Made by a program: the position numbers and the translations under genes | Shown here: positions 23,289 to 34,404 of the stretch, piece after piece | Layout: every line of letters starts with the position of its first letter | How positions within the stretch are numbered: position 1 is the stretch's first letter | Notes under the pieces: model-generated | The model's database searches: none | The model's input: only the letters and a program-made list of their open reading frames with translations | What the model was told of the DNA's origin: nothing | Source of the DNA: Saxidomus purpurata | Lineage: Eukaryota > Mollusca > Bivalvia > Venerida > Veneridae | Direction: 5' to 3' | NCBI GenBank assembly: GCA_022818135.1 | Contig: JAFMSR010000015.1 | Coordinates: 32,693,117 to 32,757,116 of the forward strand | Length of the DNA stretch: 64,000 nt

Positions 23289-23957
23289 CTGTTGAAAAAA
23301 AGCAAAATGTATTCAATACGTATATATAAAATTACGATTGATCAGTACTGTGACTATATCCCATACACGCTACAAAATTGTAACACGTTCTCTACTCTAA
23401 AAGCAAAGGCATCACACTATTTTACTATTTGATTACTGTCATACGACAAAACCAGAAGAACACATAAAGAGATATTTCTGTTTAATTCTGTAATCCTTTA
23501 CAATATGGCGCACTCGGTCACGTGTTCAAAGTTGTTTAATACAGATAGATAAGATCATGTAACTAGTATTTATAAGCAGCAAAGGATGTTTCTGCATTTA
23601 ATGATCCTATTCAAAATGAGACATACAGAATAATAAATTCCGTTGCAACTCGTAAATCGTTACCTAATCGGGTAAAGTGTATATTGACGTTAACGTACGT
23701 TGTAATAGCAGTGATTATGTTAACTCTATTTACTGAATAGCCAACGTTGTTATGTTGTAGACCCTCAAGGAAAAGACATACATTTTCATTTTCTAAATCT
23801 AGATACATTTAGTATAGAAATTAGTTTGACTTATTTTACAACTCTATCACGAGCTCTCATCTTCATATTTACTTGAACATCTAAGATATCAAAAGCAATT
23901 GACTTTTGAGCAGTTTTATAATTATTATGTTTTATATGCTTTATTTTCCACACTTAC

Positions 23958-24200
23958 CTCATGCCTGCGTTCACTGTCAATGAATACATCAGGAGCAGAA
24001 TTCGGTCCACATGTGAGTGTTATATTAACCACACTTTCAACAATTATATGATCTGTTTCAAGACCAGGTTCGTCCAGGTCTAAGTTCTTTGTTGGCTGAT
24101 ATTCGGGTAACCGGAACTTGTAAGTATCTTCTGTGAAACCAAAGCCACCAGGTAAAACTTTCCAATTTCTTTGCCACTGCCTGCGATATTTTGACTCCAT
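23958..24200 (-). CDS. Copy B exon 1
   Basis: This exon has 81 codons, phase 0 end at CATGAG|GTAAGT, as in copy A. It carries VLPGGFGFTEDTYKFRLPEY near the N-terminus, a motif also found (LPDGFGFT) in the plus-strand exon at 60,600 and in the relic at 34.1 kb. From residue ~38 on it aligns with copy A exon 1. Confidence 0.7.
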
Positions 24201-25019
24201 TATCTATGTTAATACGCAATTTTCACAATTGTATTTCATAACACGTTACAAAATCTTTTTGAAAAACAACACAGAATTTGTAGTTGAAATGCAGCTGCGC
24301 TAAAAATAAATTCCTCAATTTCAATCCTCAATACTTTACATCGATAATCACTATATTAACCGAAACAGTTGAAACACTTCTCTGGTGATAATGTTAAATC
24401 TAGGCGGGTAAAGTGAACAAGGAAGATTGTATAGAGAAAATTCATGCTACTTTCTGTTTCATATCTGATATTTTCCGGCGCAGACATGCATCCTTTGTTA
24501 CAACGTATGCAGGTTTCGTTTTGAATGTTTTCTTTATGCCTATGTGATCTGAATATTTTATATCATTTGTTACGACTTAAAAGATAAACCACAAGTGTTT
24601 ATTGAACGACACTCGCTCAAGTTACTCCAACTGAATGTTTTTGTCCTGGCACAATCAGGTTCACTTACGACAAGAAAAAATCACGTATTTACTATACAGC
24701 TTTTGCTCTATTGCATTCAAAAGCTTTCAAAAGTTTCCGGAAAATGATTGCAAATTTAGTCCCGGGGCATCTGGGCAGAACTTGCAACGAGTATATGACT
24801 ATAATACATTAATAATACGCGTTATCCTGAAACGTTTCAAAAGAAACTATAATCCAACCTTTACTTTTTAAGATTGTTCTCAATCGTAGTAAAGTGTACT
24901 TATCTTAACATTTTACCAATGTCACCAATTAAAAACGGGTGTAAGTTGTGCGGGATTCCCGTATGTGGTGACTTTTTTAAATAATTTTAATGGAACGCTT
25001 GGAGTTTTATCAAACATGC

Positions 25020-25158
25020 ATTTTCACCAACCAAAACCCCCCCCCCCCCCCCCCCGTCAAAAAGAAATGGATGAGTCGGGTCGGTTCTTTCGGATTCCCC
25101 CAAAATAAAACCCCCCCCCAAAAAAAAAAAAGGGTATTTTTTTTTGTATTTTTTTTTT

Positions 25159-25202
<44 letters not shown>

Positions 25203-25205
25203 GAC
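25020..25205. other. Homopolymer-rich insert, probable assembly or base-calling artefact
   Basis: Long runs of C, A and T (a T run of dozens) interrupt unit B between two stretches that are adjacent in unit A (ggagtttt | ggactggcatgg). The non-homopolymer part (gagtcgggtcggtt...ggattcc) repeats a phrase seen at 14,232-14,260. Pro/Lys/Phe runs in open frames here are not genes. Confidence 0.65.
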
Positions 25206-27627
25206 TGGCATGGTTTTAGAGCATAAGTGTTGCCTTATTAATAGACACCAGTGGATATCCCATGCTCATTTATTTTATGGAGAAATTCAAGCATTAATAA
25301 TGGAAATCCCGACATGTTTGCTAAGAATGTTTCACAACTTGTATAATATATTTACCTTTTTAGTTTTTTTAAATAACTTTATTTGTTTCAGAACTTGATT
25401 TAATATTGTTTCCTTGATATTTGTATATGTTTAGATGAGTTTACGTTGTGATATAATACGAGTTTGACACGTGAGCTATGACTTTTTATGAAATATATAA
25501 ATATAAACGTGTTGTCAAGGCTTCAATACGTAAAATCTAACTATAGTAGATTTGCAGGGATGGGTCGAAGAAGGACTATTTTTCATGGGTATATCTTCAC
25601 AGCAATATTCGTATAAATACTGGACAAGACGAATTAAATTGGTCCAATATTTTTCGTGTTTTTTTCTCAACAAAGCAAACACTTAGAATATATTTTAATG
25701 GGTTGTATTTTCAAATTTTATTCATTTTATTTTTCAACATATTATGCCTTGATTTAAATGCATTTGTTTCAGCGATGCTCGAACTTATTTACGCCTTCTT
25801 GAAATATCTGCAAAAAGGCTTCAACAAAGCAAAAGGGTACTTACTCTGAGCTGTCATTTCATTTTGTCTTTAATGTTAGGCCATACCAAATCGTTTCTTC
25901 TTTGACGTCCGCGGACGGATAGGCTTGAGGCCCTCTGATAAAAAAAATCATTTCATAATGTCCCGCGATCTCGCTGTATGACGACATCGACTATTCGTGA
26001 TTGGCAAGATGACAACGACGTTTAAATATTATTCGTATAAAAGAGCAGGTAAACGTTTGGTAGTTCAAAGCGTTTTGATAACATCGCTACATTTCCGTGG
26101 ATCTCATGGTGAATTGTGGATTCTAAAGGGTTTTTTTCGGGGCTAATTCATATTTGTAACTTCGGTAAGGGTAGAGTAAACCCTGTCATTATGTAGAAAT
26201 GTTCTCCTTACAATAGCATAAGTCCAGTCGTGTTATTTAAATTGATATTGTGTATATCATTATGCACGGAAGTTTAGTCCTGGTATAATGAATAGAATCC
26301 CAAACGCTCATGCATATTGTTTACTGTCTCTTTCCTTTCAGGTCCATGTTTAAGTAGGGTAATTTTCCAGTACGGAAACATTTTCCATATCCGTCTTAAA
26401 TGGCAAGTTGTGGCTGTCAGAGTTACATAAGGTTGTAAAGTCATCCTCAGCTTGTTTGCTTTAAAAGTTGAGGAACATGAAAACTTTGCGATGTTGTTTG
26501 AAAATATCGTACAGGCTAGTTTTAAGGGTGCCCAGGGAGTAAGATTTTAACAGACGGTAGAGTTGAAGGGAATCCATTACATAAAATGTCAAGTATTTGA
26601 CAGTAACGCAAACACAGGTTAGATGGTCATTGCATGTTGCTAAAACTCTTTCAAACTTAAACTCGGCGCATGTTTCCTTTGAAATCATTGACACGGACGT
26701 ACGTAAAAGTGTCGATAGCTCTGATGCTTGAAGGGAAAATATATCTGACACAAAGCTCACAGTTCAAATATTCATCTAAGTTTGGCCAGATTATGTCACA
26801 AAGGCCGATTTGAATTTTAAAAAAAATGATTTGATTGATCTTTTTCAAGAACGATAATAAGGTTTCATTAAATTGGAAGAATCTATCAGTAAAACTCTAG
26901 TAAACGATGTGTGTGACTATCTGTTCTACACATTACCTCACCTTAAGGTTCTGATTTTTAAAGTCAAAACTCCTGGAATTAAATGCAATATAAATATTCT
27001 TTGGTTATTCATTGTCATATATTTGACTTTAAAATTAAATGCTTGTGCTGTGAATTTCATTTTTGAAATTAAAATACATATAACATTTTCATCAGTAAAG
27101 TATGAATGGAAATTTGATATAGGTGCACATGCTTCTTCAAAATAGGTGAATTTAGACATCTAAAATGATGCCTATGAGATCTACATGTGCAAACATAACC
27201 TTTTGAAAAATATTTTATAATAAATAATGGAAAATCCAGTGTGTTATGCATAAATGTTTTGAAGGCTTCGTTTGTTTTTTCAGGATAGCTAGATAGGTTT
27301 TCGAACAGTGGGATGACGCTTAAGGAAGAAACAATTTAGTATGGCCTTATCCTTAAGTCAGCAAACAGCTTATATTAATGATAATGTTTATTTATTGTTT
27401 ATTGTTGTAGCAGCACTAACGAAGTCATTATCACTGTTAAGATGCTTTCCACGCAACTCAGGTTTAAGTTTGAAGCTTTTGCAACTTGTGAGGTCTGTGC
27501 ATATGTATTTCTGAAGCAACAAGGTACTTGTTCTGCATTTCCTTTGCGTTTTTCCTGAAATGTTCACCTTAAGGTGTAATTCATTAACTTCGTGCTGCCC
27601 AGTGATGGTTTGCTTTCTCTTAAGCAG

Positions 27628-28541
27628 GCGTCACACTGTCCCGAAGTTGACACCAGATGGCCATACGAATATGGAATTTGAATTTCGCGGAAGATGGCCC
27701 CGAACTTGGTCAACAGCAAATCAACAGCCGAAGCAAGTACGATGCCTACAGAAGGTCATACGATGGCACCCGAACCACACACGAAGGCAACACGTAGATG
27801 TAAATTTTTATTAAGTTGTTAACCCGCACAATGCACGAAGGCCACACGATGGCTACACGACGTCGTGTTGAGAGTACGATGCGTTCGAACACGGTCACGA
27901 AGGCGTCACGTGACTTCCCGATTGTATAAAACCTTTGGCTGACCGTGGGAAATTCAGTTGCTGATCGGAGATTATTAGGAGCAGAACACACAGTAGATTT
28001 CAACTTTATTTCAAAAGACACATGGGAAACTCTTGAGGTACTCAAATTCGGCTGTCTTCTCGGACACCGTGGTCCCATCTCGATGTCATCGTACTATAGT
28101 ACGATGGATACACGACGGCACTGCGAGGGCTTCACGTAGTCGTGTTGCCTTTCTAAGACAATCGGGCACTTCTTGTTTCCTTCGTACTGTCTTCGTGAGG
28201 CGAAAAAAAACCGACGACACCGATGATCACACGAAGTAAAGACGAAGATGACACGATCTGACAAGATGCCCTCACGATGGCCGTACGAAGGGCAAAATAA
28301 ACACACGAATTCAACACGAAAATGAACCTTCGCGAGGTCTTTCGGCCATCTTTTGGCATGCCAAAGATTTTGCCACCGCTCACGAGGTTGCTGCCGGAGC
28401 CTGAGAAACTCCATTCGCGGTCATACGATGGATTAAGACGCCCTCATGAATGGCCGGTTGTTTTTACGATCAGGGCCGAATTTAAACATTTCCTTTATCG
28501 TGTGTCCATCTGGTGTCAATTTCAGGACAGTGTGACAAGCG
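27628..28541. mobile_element. CpG-rich element with inverted termini (unit B only)
   Basis: Ends are inverted repeats: tcacactgtcc...ttgacaccagatgg on the left and ccatctggtgtcaa...ggacagtgtga on the right. The interior is rich in CpG and in the words cacgatgg, tacgatgg and cacgaagg, so it stands out from the AT-rich surroundings. It is absent at the matching place in unit A (near 16,830). Several short overlapping frames on both strands have no transposase-like features, so it is probably non-autonomous. Confidence 0.7.
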
Positions 28542-28604
28542 CATAAAGATAATCCACTATGGTAATACCCCTGCAATCCGAATATACTGATGTCATTACC
28601 TCAC

Positions 28605-28670
28605 CTAATGATGTCGTTTGCTTGAACTGTTTCGTCGGCTGTGAACCTTGATGTTTTTACTACTTCAAAT
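28605..28670 (-). CDS. Coding-like 66-nt exon, unit B
   Basis: Partner of the 16,865-16,930 exon. It is open in the same frame (FEVVKTSRFTADETVQANDI), with a TTCCAG acceptor and AG|GTGAGG donor. Conservation of frame and both splice signals across the duplication argues for an exon over chance, but the parent gene is not visible in the window. Confidence 0.45.
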
Positions 28671-28936
28671 CTGGAACAAAGTAATGTAACATTGTTTCAT
28701 CCTAGGTCATGATTCTCCTGAGCAACTTTTCTGGATTTCGATGAAAGGTGTCAAAAGCTCTACGGAAATATTGAGCAATTAATAACATGAATTTTTGGTC
28801 TGGTGTTAACATTTTCGGAACCAATCTTATCGAAAATTTGTTCATTCCAAAGACATTATACAAAATGAATTGGACATAACCAAATAAATTTTCTTAAAGT
28901 AAATTTGTATTACCAATATGCTGAATGGTCACTCCT

Positions 28937-29047
28937 TTAATCAGTCATTACCATACGTTGTACAGTATCAACTTGAATTTCGGCAGTTGCATCTTTAGAA
29001 CGACCTGACCTTGGGTCATCTTCAGTGCTGGTTCTTACACGCTTGAA
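28937..29047 (-). pseudogene. Mariner-like transposase fragment
   Basis: The minus strand reads FKRVRTSTEDDPRSGRSKDA followed by a short helix-like segment and TAA. TS-x-DDPRSGR is the characteristic linker after the first helix-turn-helix of mariner-type transposases. Nothing else of a transposase is nearby, so this is a remnant. Confidence 0.75.
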
Positions 29048-29049
29048 AC

Positions 29050-30290
29050 AAGCAGATTCTTTACAATTGAATATGAGGAACAGTCATCACCAAACTTCAT
29101 GAATTTCTATGGAAGAAAACCCAAAAAAACACAAACACACAAACAAAAAATTTTCCCCAAACCTTTCACAGCTTTCGCACATGTTACCGATTGTATGTAA
29201 TCAGTAAACATAATGTCTCAAACTTCTCACCCTTGCACACTTACATTGTATGCAGAAATAGAAACAATCTTCAAAGCCAAGAACATTTTTATATACGGTC
29301 GTTTGAATAATAGCACACAATGCAATTCTATGACCAACTCAACAAACCAGTTACCGTAACAAGTAGGGTGTGTACATTTTTTTCTTTAAGGTTTGTCTTT
29401 CCTGTAGTGACTACGTACTACATCTTCAGGAAAAGACTTTGTTCCTACATTTTGCTCGGTATGGTATGGTTCCCTCCTGTACATTTTGTTGTATTTACAC
29501 ATAGAGTATTCGGTTACATCAGACTACAATGAATAGTATGTGCTTCTGCACTTGTAATTAACACAGTAATTGTTTTTGCTTTCATTTTACAAGATGGCAA
29601 TTACTTTTTATTACCATCTGCGAGGTTTGATCAATATATATGTGTGACATGGGCAAACGTAATATGTTAAGGTCCTTGTTGCCAATTCGGATATGACCAT
29701 ATTTTCAAACAATTGCAAATTTTTTTAAAAAATGTGGAGCTTTTTCTATATGTCCCTAATTTGCTTCGGTCGACATTTCATGTAAGAAGTTTCAATAAAT
29801 TTTGCCAAAATGTTACCTGAACACAACATGACAACGATATGCACAACAGTGCTTGGTACTGGTTTAATTGATTTTCTGGAAACCGGAACAAACATCTCAT
29901 GGTACACTTTTTGTATAAAAGAATCTAATGGTCATTAATCAATGAAAAACTGTTTCGGAAGTGATTCTATTGTAACTTAAAGGTCTAATTTGTCATCATT
30001 CTCCAAAAGCATGTTACATTTAGCTCGAACATATTGAAACCGCTGTGATAGCATGTTCGCCTCAGAATCGCAGTGTCAATGGCTCAGTCCTCACAGTGTC
30101 ATGTTGAAAGTGTTCTCTCTCTATACAGATTGTGAAATTACGGGAAAGCGATAAATCCAGTAGATATAACGGCATACTTTAAAACGCTTGTGTGCGAACT
30201 GGTAGTGGAAAGACAATGTCCGTCAGGCCAAGTTGTTAAAACTTTCAAACGCTATTCTTTCGTTTTAAAAGCAAACTTTTCTAGTAAATT
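29050..30290. other. Intergenic, no gene seen
   Basis: AT-rich sequence with one short plus-strand frame (29,320-29,532) rich in aromatic residues and without a recognisable domain. I see nothing else here. Confidence 0.4.
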
Positions 30291-30304
30291 GTATTCAATG
30301 AATA

Positions 30305-30569
30305 TAATTATTATTGTTTATAGTCCCGGCCGATCCACGTCAAATTGCCAAGACGCCTGACAGGCACAGATTGAAGAGACAGATGCAGAAATAAGTGAAT
30401 CCATCCAAGTACCAGACCCTAGCTCTTTTACAAATAGACCCAAAGGCTCTATATGGGTGGGAAACACTGAAAAGCGTTTGTTAAATTTCCAGTGTCCCGG
30501 CCGGGATTCGAACCGGGGGCCTTCGGATTGATAGTCCAGAGCGTTAACCACTCGACCATCGCGCCAACA
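30305..30569 (-). mobile_element. Intact tRNA-derived SINE with 13-bp target duplication
   Basis: Read from 30,569 on the minus strand: tRNA head with box A (GGTCGAGTGGTTAACGC) and box B (GGTTCGAATCCC), then the body (GTAAAAGAGCTAGGGTCTGG, GCCTGTCAGGCGTCTTGGCA) and an A/T-rich 3' tail. Both sides carry tattcaatgaata (30,292-30,304 and 30,570-30,582), a perfect 13-bp duplication as expected for LINE-assisted insertion. The box structure is well kept, so it is younger than the copy at 18.7 kb. Confidence 0.88.
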
Positions 30570-30589
30570 TATTCAATGAATACATACAG

Positions 30590-31480
30590 CTTATCATTTT
30601 GCCTGTCACATTACAATGTCGAGACTGTCCTCGGACTCTTCTTGGAAAGCCAAACCAGTCATGCTTAAATAAGTTCCTGCTAAGGTCTTCGCAACTTCGC
30701 AACAATGGAAATTTTGCTAAAAGTGGTACTGTGGTTTTTTTACTGGATATATTGCCACTTACAATCTCAATAACTTCTATGGCCTAATTCAATCAGGTGA
30801 AATTTTAAACATACTTCAGAATTCAAATTGCAGATAATTTGGTTGGGGTGAAAGTCAAACATTTCAGAGAATCTTTAACAACCGCACAATTTGTTTCTTC
30901 TTATGTTACTTAACATGCAGGAGTAATTCAGACCAAATAGTATGGGAACAATATTTTTGGATGAATTTACATGTCGAAATAACTTAATGCATAACACTAT
31001 CAACTCATATTACTCTTAACCTGTAAGCTCATCAGACTGGACATCGGCAACATATGAAGCTCAAGTCTCAGGAACACTTATATATTCATTCATATATAAA
31101 ATAATGAGCTTACCGGTAGCATGATAGAACTGTGATTTATGTACTCTAAAATAGTGTTGACATATGCCTGTATTTCGTATTATCGTTGCTTCTTCATGTA
31201 GCAGTGTTGTTTGAAAGGCTTGTTTATGTTTTGCAATACCATTGAAAAAATAATATAGTGCGCTATAATACTTTCGATTTTAAAAGCAACGTCAGGAAAG
31301 TTTTTCGAACAAACGAATGTCAATTTCATCAGACGAGTAAGACACATTTTTGGAATAAGAGCTACTAGTAATTTTTTTACATCCCAGGTGCTCCTGACCT
31401 TTTAACAATATAACTTATGAGAAACAGTCGGGCACGAAAGTCTATCTGTACATTAATATCGAAAAACACACACAAAAAAA
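30590..31480. other. Intergenic, no gene seen
   Basis: Short open frames only (30,599-30,787; 31,417-31,614), without domain or splice support. The block duplicated at 34.4 kb begins near the right edge. Confidence 0.4.
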
Positions 31481-32085
31481 TGTTGATTCACTCTAACCAT
31501 TACTGTGATAAAGTACAGTATGTATTCGTTATAACCGATCACGATGTGCCCCGTCTGCATATAGTAGGCCTATATGTTTTTTTTGTTTTTGAAGTGGTAT
31601 ATGGGAATATATAGATCTAATACCTGCCTAGACTTATATTACCCGAGCCGTTAGGCGAGGGTAATATTATGTCGAGGCGCGTAATATATCCCCATATATC
31701 ACGTTAAAAAAACAAATAACAGTTTTATAACTCTTCCATTTCTTAAATATTGAAAAATTCCGTTTGTTTTATTTATTTAACGACTGAACGTAACCAGTCC
31801 TTCAAATCCCCTTATGATACCTCAATGTCACTGCGTGACGTCACAAATCAGCACGGACTTATACATTGACGTAGTGTACGCGGCGAACAAGCTCACGTTC
31901 AGCATGGGGTACAGTAACGGGGTTATGTCAAGTGTATATTACCGGCTTGCCCGTAAATATCAATATCTATTTATGGATCGTTGACCAATCAGAGAACTGC
32001 AAAATTCATGGAAAGGTAATAAACATGTAGGCCTATATGAATATTCAATTTTACCTGAAAAGTGCTAGCAGTACTAGTATACAAA

Positions 32086-32465
32086 TGCCTCCCTGTATTT
32101 TATCGTTGAATAAAATATAGTCAGGAATTTGGATGCGTAGTAATTCAATCACGAGTGCGTAGCACGAGTGATTTAATTTTTCGCATCCAAATGACTGACT
32201 ATAATTTATTCAACGATAAAATATAGGGAACAATTTATTATTTCGATTCTAACACGTTATTTTCTATGAAAACTAGCCGAACTTTATTTAACGCGTAATA
32301 GCATATCATTGTAACCTTAAAACGCGAGATACGATTGGACGCGCTTGTTTACATACGTCACGTCGTTACGTCATTTAAGGCACGTCGTCCTTGGAAAAAC
32401 GTGCTGTATTTTATCGTTAAATAAAATACAGGCTTTTCCCTATATGCTTATATAGGAAAAGCAGC
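32086..32465. mobile_element. Palindromic element (family also at 55.0 kb)
   Basis: It starts cctgtattttatcgttgaat and contains a near-perfect inverted repeat (32,089-32,140 against 32,180-32,228) around cacgagtgcgtagcacgagtg, with a related end at 32,400-32,450 (tgtattttatcgttaaataa, then cctatatgcttatatagg). A shorter copy with both ends lies at 55,010-55,105. No coding capacity, so it is a foldback/MITE-type element. Confidence 0.65.
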
Positions 32466-32935
32466 CGCTTGTGTTAGAATAGTTAATAAAACATTAACAC
32501 AATCATGTATTGACAAGTACCGAGTAGGGCCTATAGCAGATACATTTTTTATAAGTCATATTAAAATGATTAATGAATTCATCATACTAAAAATGTATTA
32601 GCGGGAGTATCGACAGTATTGTGATTATTTCTAAAGTAATGCAAACAAGAAATATCTTTAAAAAAAGATATACGGCGGTGAGCTGAGTTACCTAAAAAAA
32701 AGTTACCCGAGATTCCCACCCGTATTAGTTTACTGTCAAACGCGGCACAAAACCAGGCTACAAAAGTCGCAAAATAGGCAACGAAAAATAAACGATTTTA
32801 AATTTGTTTCATTTTAAGTTATATATATTAACTGCCTTATGTAGCAAAAAAGTCCATTATCAAACAGCGAAAAATATAAACTATAACAATTAGATATTGC
32901 CATTTCTAATTCTGACATCATAAAACGCGAGTACT

Positions 32936-33850
32936 GATTTTTATGGAATGCCATGACCGTCTTATTATGACTTGTTTGCTTATATGCGGTACATATTTCA
33001 TTATATGCAGTAGATCTTTTATTATATGCAGTAGATATTTAATTATATGTGGTAGATAATTTATTATGTGTGGTACAAGTTACTTTATATGCTGTACTTT
33101 CTTTGTTATATGTAGTACACTCTTTTATAGTGGTGGTACTGTCTTTATATGCAGTGCTTTAAATTTGTATGCGGTACAAACCCAATATATGCAGTAGTTT
33201 GTTTTGTGTGTATTAGATAAAATGTTATACGTGGTCTTTTTACTTATATGAGGTGCAAACAAACGGGTGTCCTGTGTCCATTGTGTGTGGTGCTTTTTTC
33301 CTTATATGCAGTGCAAATCGCATTATATATCGTACTTTCGTTAATATACACTGTAGATCTTACATTATATGCTGTACGTGCGATTTCCTTATACGCTGTG
33401 CCTCCAGCATTATATGCGGTAGTTATTTCTTTATATGCGGTAGTTTCGTCATTATATGCGGTAGTTACATCGTTATGATGAGATGGTTAGGATATTTCCG
33501 AACGATACCGTACATTGCCAGATTATTACAAATCCGGATGTTTAACAAGTATAATAATTGTGCACCGAGTTTTGAATGCAAGAATCAGACAAACGTTATT
33601 TTATACAAACTTTATATACTGCATATAAAGACAGTACCACCACATATAAGAAGAGTTGTACTATATACAACGAAGAAAGTACAGCATATAAAGTAACTTG
33701 TACCACACATAATAAACTTAACTAATCCATAATCTACCACATATAATTAAATATCTACTGCATATAATAAGAGATCTACTGCATATAATGAAATATGTAC
33801 CGCATATTAGCAACCAAGTCATGAAAAGACGGTCATGGCGTTCCATAGAT
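32936..33850. mobile_element. Foldback element built of a 21-bp-period TTATATGCxGTA array
   Basis: The termini are inverted (ttatggaatgccatgaccgtc and gacggtcatggcgttccata). Inside, the motif ttatatg(c/t)(a/g/t)gta recurs at 32,980, 33,001, 33,022, 33,043, 33,064, 33,085 and 33,106, exactly 21 bp apart, then with slight drift. The right arm (33,610-33,835) is the inverted copy, and the centre (33,300-33,475) carries more units, again at 21-bp steps at 33,410, 33,431 and 33,452. The related block at 35,110-35,135 has the same flanks joined without the element (cataaaattttcaaagg), so it is an insertion. It is not CRISPR: the spacers are only 8-9 bp and the array is palindromic. Confidence 0.8.
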
Positions 33851-34098
33851 TTTCAAAGGAAGTTTATATCTTATGCATGCCTAAATTCTGCTACATTATA
33901 TAGAGCTACATTAGAAATTCATATAAATTAAAAGAATTAATACGGTAAATGTTTCTATAGAAACGTTAAATCGTCTAGAAATCATTATCTTCCACAGTAT
34001 TTGTACTGTACCTTTACTTCTAGATGTTTTCGTGCTTTTCATATCCTTGTTTTGTAAACAGCGTTTAACTTTACGCTGACTTTACGTTCATTTCTTGT

Positions 34099-34172
34099 TG
34101 GCTGATACAGTATTCGGGTAACCTGAACTTGTAAGTATCTTCTGTGAAACCAAAGCCATCAGGTAAAACTTT
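34099..34172 (-). pseudogene. Orphan fragment of the PDZ/trefoil-like gene's first exon
   Basis: About 70 bp match copy B exon 1 (24,095-24,167) at nearly every base, reading KVLPDGFGFTEDTYKFRLPEY. It has no splice donor and no other exon nearby, and it lies about 10 kb from unit B. The Asp in LPDGFGFT matches the 60.6-kb paralogue where copy B has Gly, so the fragment may come from another copy. Confidence 0.75.
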
Positions 34173-34404
34173 CCTTCATTTCTTGTCACTAGAGGTGAAG
34201 AAACGTGATGTGTCGCCTTTCTTTTGTTTTTGAATGATCAGTATAATTTGCATTATCGCAGTCAGTTCCCGCTTGAGACGCTCTCTTAAGTTTCTGATCA
34301 GGCATTTTATACATCTAAGTTTCAGTACATAGTTGGCCAATATTGTTTCCTGTCGTTTGATTATCTTACCTTGACTATGACCATTAATGCGATAAAGAGC
34401 ATTA

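Larger units (their letters stand above)
19841..24200 (-). pseudogene. PDZ-like / beta-trefoil-like protein, copy B, exon 4 acceptor lost
   Basis: This is the duplicate of the unit A gene, with all eight exons recognisable: 23958-24200, 23110-23288, 22588-22702, 22156-22228 (aligned), 21723-21890, 20668-20798, 20343-20406 and 19841-20073. Exon identity to copy A is about 85-93% by eye. At exon 4 the acceptor TAG|GTAATT has become AAA|GTAATT. The nearest AG is one base further in and gives an immediate in-frame TAA. The TAA ending copy A is CAA here, so the last exon runs 30 residues longer. Exons 5-8 stay open, so either the break is recent, exon 4 is bypassed, or a short PDZ-only protein is made. 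A base error cannot be excluded. If exon 4 were spliced as in copy A, the product would be about 401 aa. Confidence 0.65.
17100..28850. repeat. Segmental duplication, unit B
   Basis: This is the second, adjacent copy of the block described for 6,050-17,095. It differs by a deletion matching ~6,725-7,715 of unit A, insertion of SINE-bearing sequence (~18,200-19,390), a homopolymer-rich insert (~25,020-25,200), ~285 bp at 26,582-26,868, and ~1.1 kb at 27,495-28,580. Confidence 0.9.
31500..34010. repeat. Local duplication, first copy
   Basis: Segments around 31,515-31,560, 32,480-32,935 and 33,850-34,070 are repeated in the same order at 34,405-34,470, 34,515-34,745 plus 35,100-35,130, and 35,125-35,340. 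The copies differ by insertions: the palindromic elements at 32.1 and 32.9 kb here, the MITE at 34.75 kb there. Confidence 0.8.

Noticed and set aside
24990..25398. Open frames with poly-Pro and poly-Phe
   Set aside because: They come from homopolymer tracts that are missing in the duplicate unit.
26461..26848. Cys/Leu-rich minus-strand frames
   Set aside because: They lie in an insert found only in unit B, with no domain and no splice support.
27746..28414. Several overlapping 70-110-aa frames on both strands
   Set aside because: They lie in a CpG-rich transposable element and show no transposase or other domain; their openness reflects low stop-codon frequency.
33248..33478. Open frame with repeated SLYAVV peptides
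   Set aside because: It is the translation of the 21-bp (seven-codon) repeat units and has no start context or splice signals.
32936..33850. CRISPR-like array of repeats and spacers
   Set aside because: Spacers are only 8-9 bp, the array is inverted on itself, the context is eukaryotic, and an empty site shows that it is a mobile foldback element.
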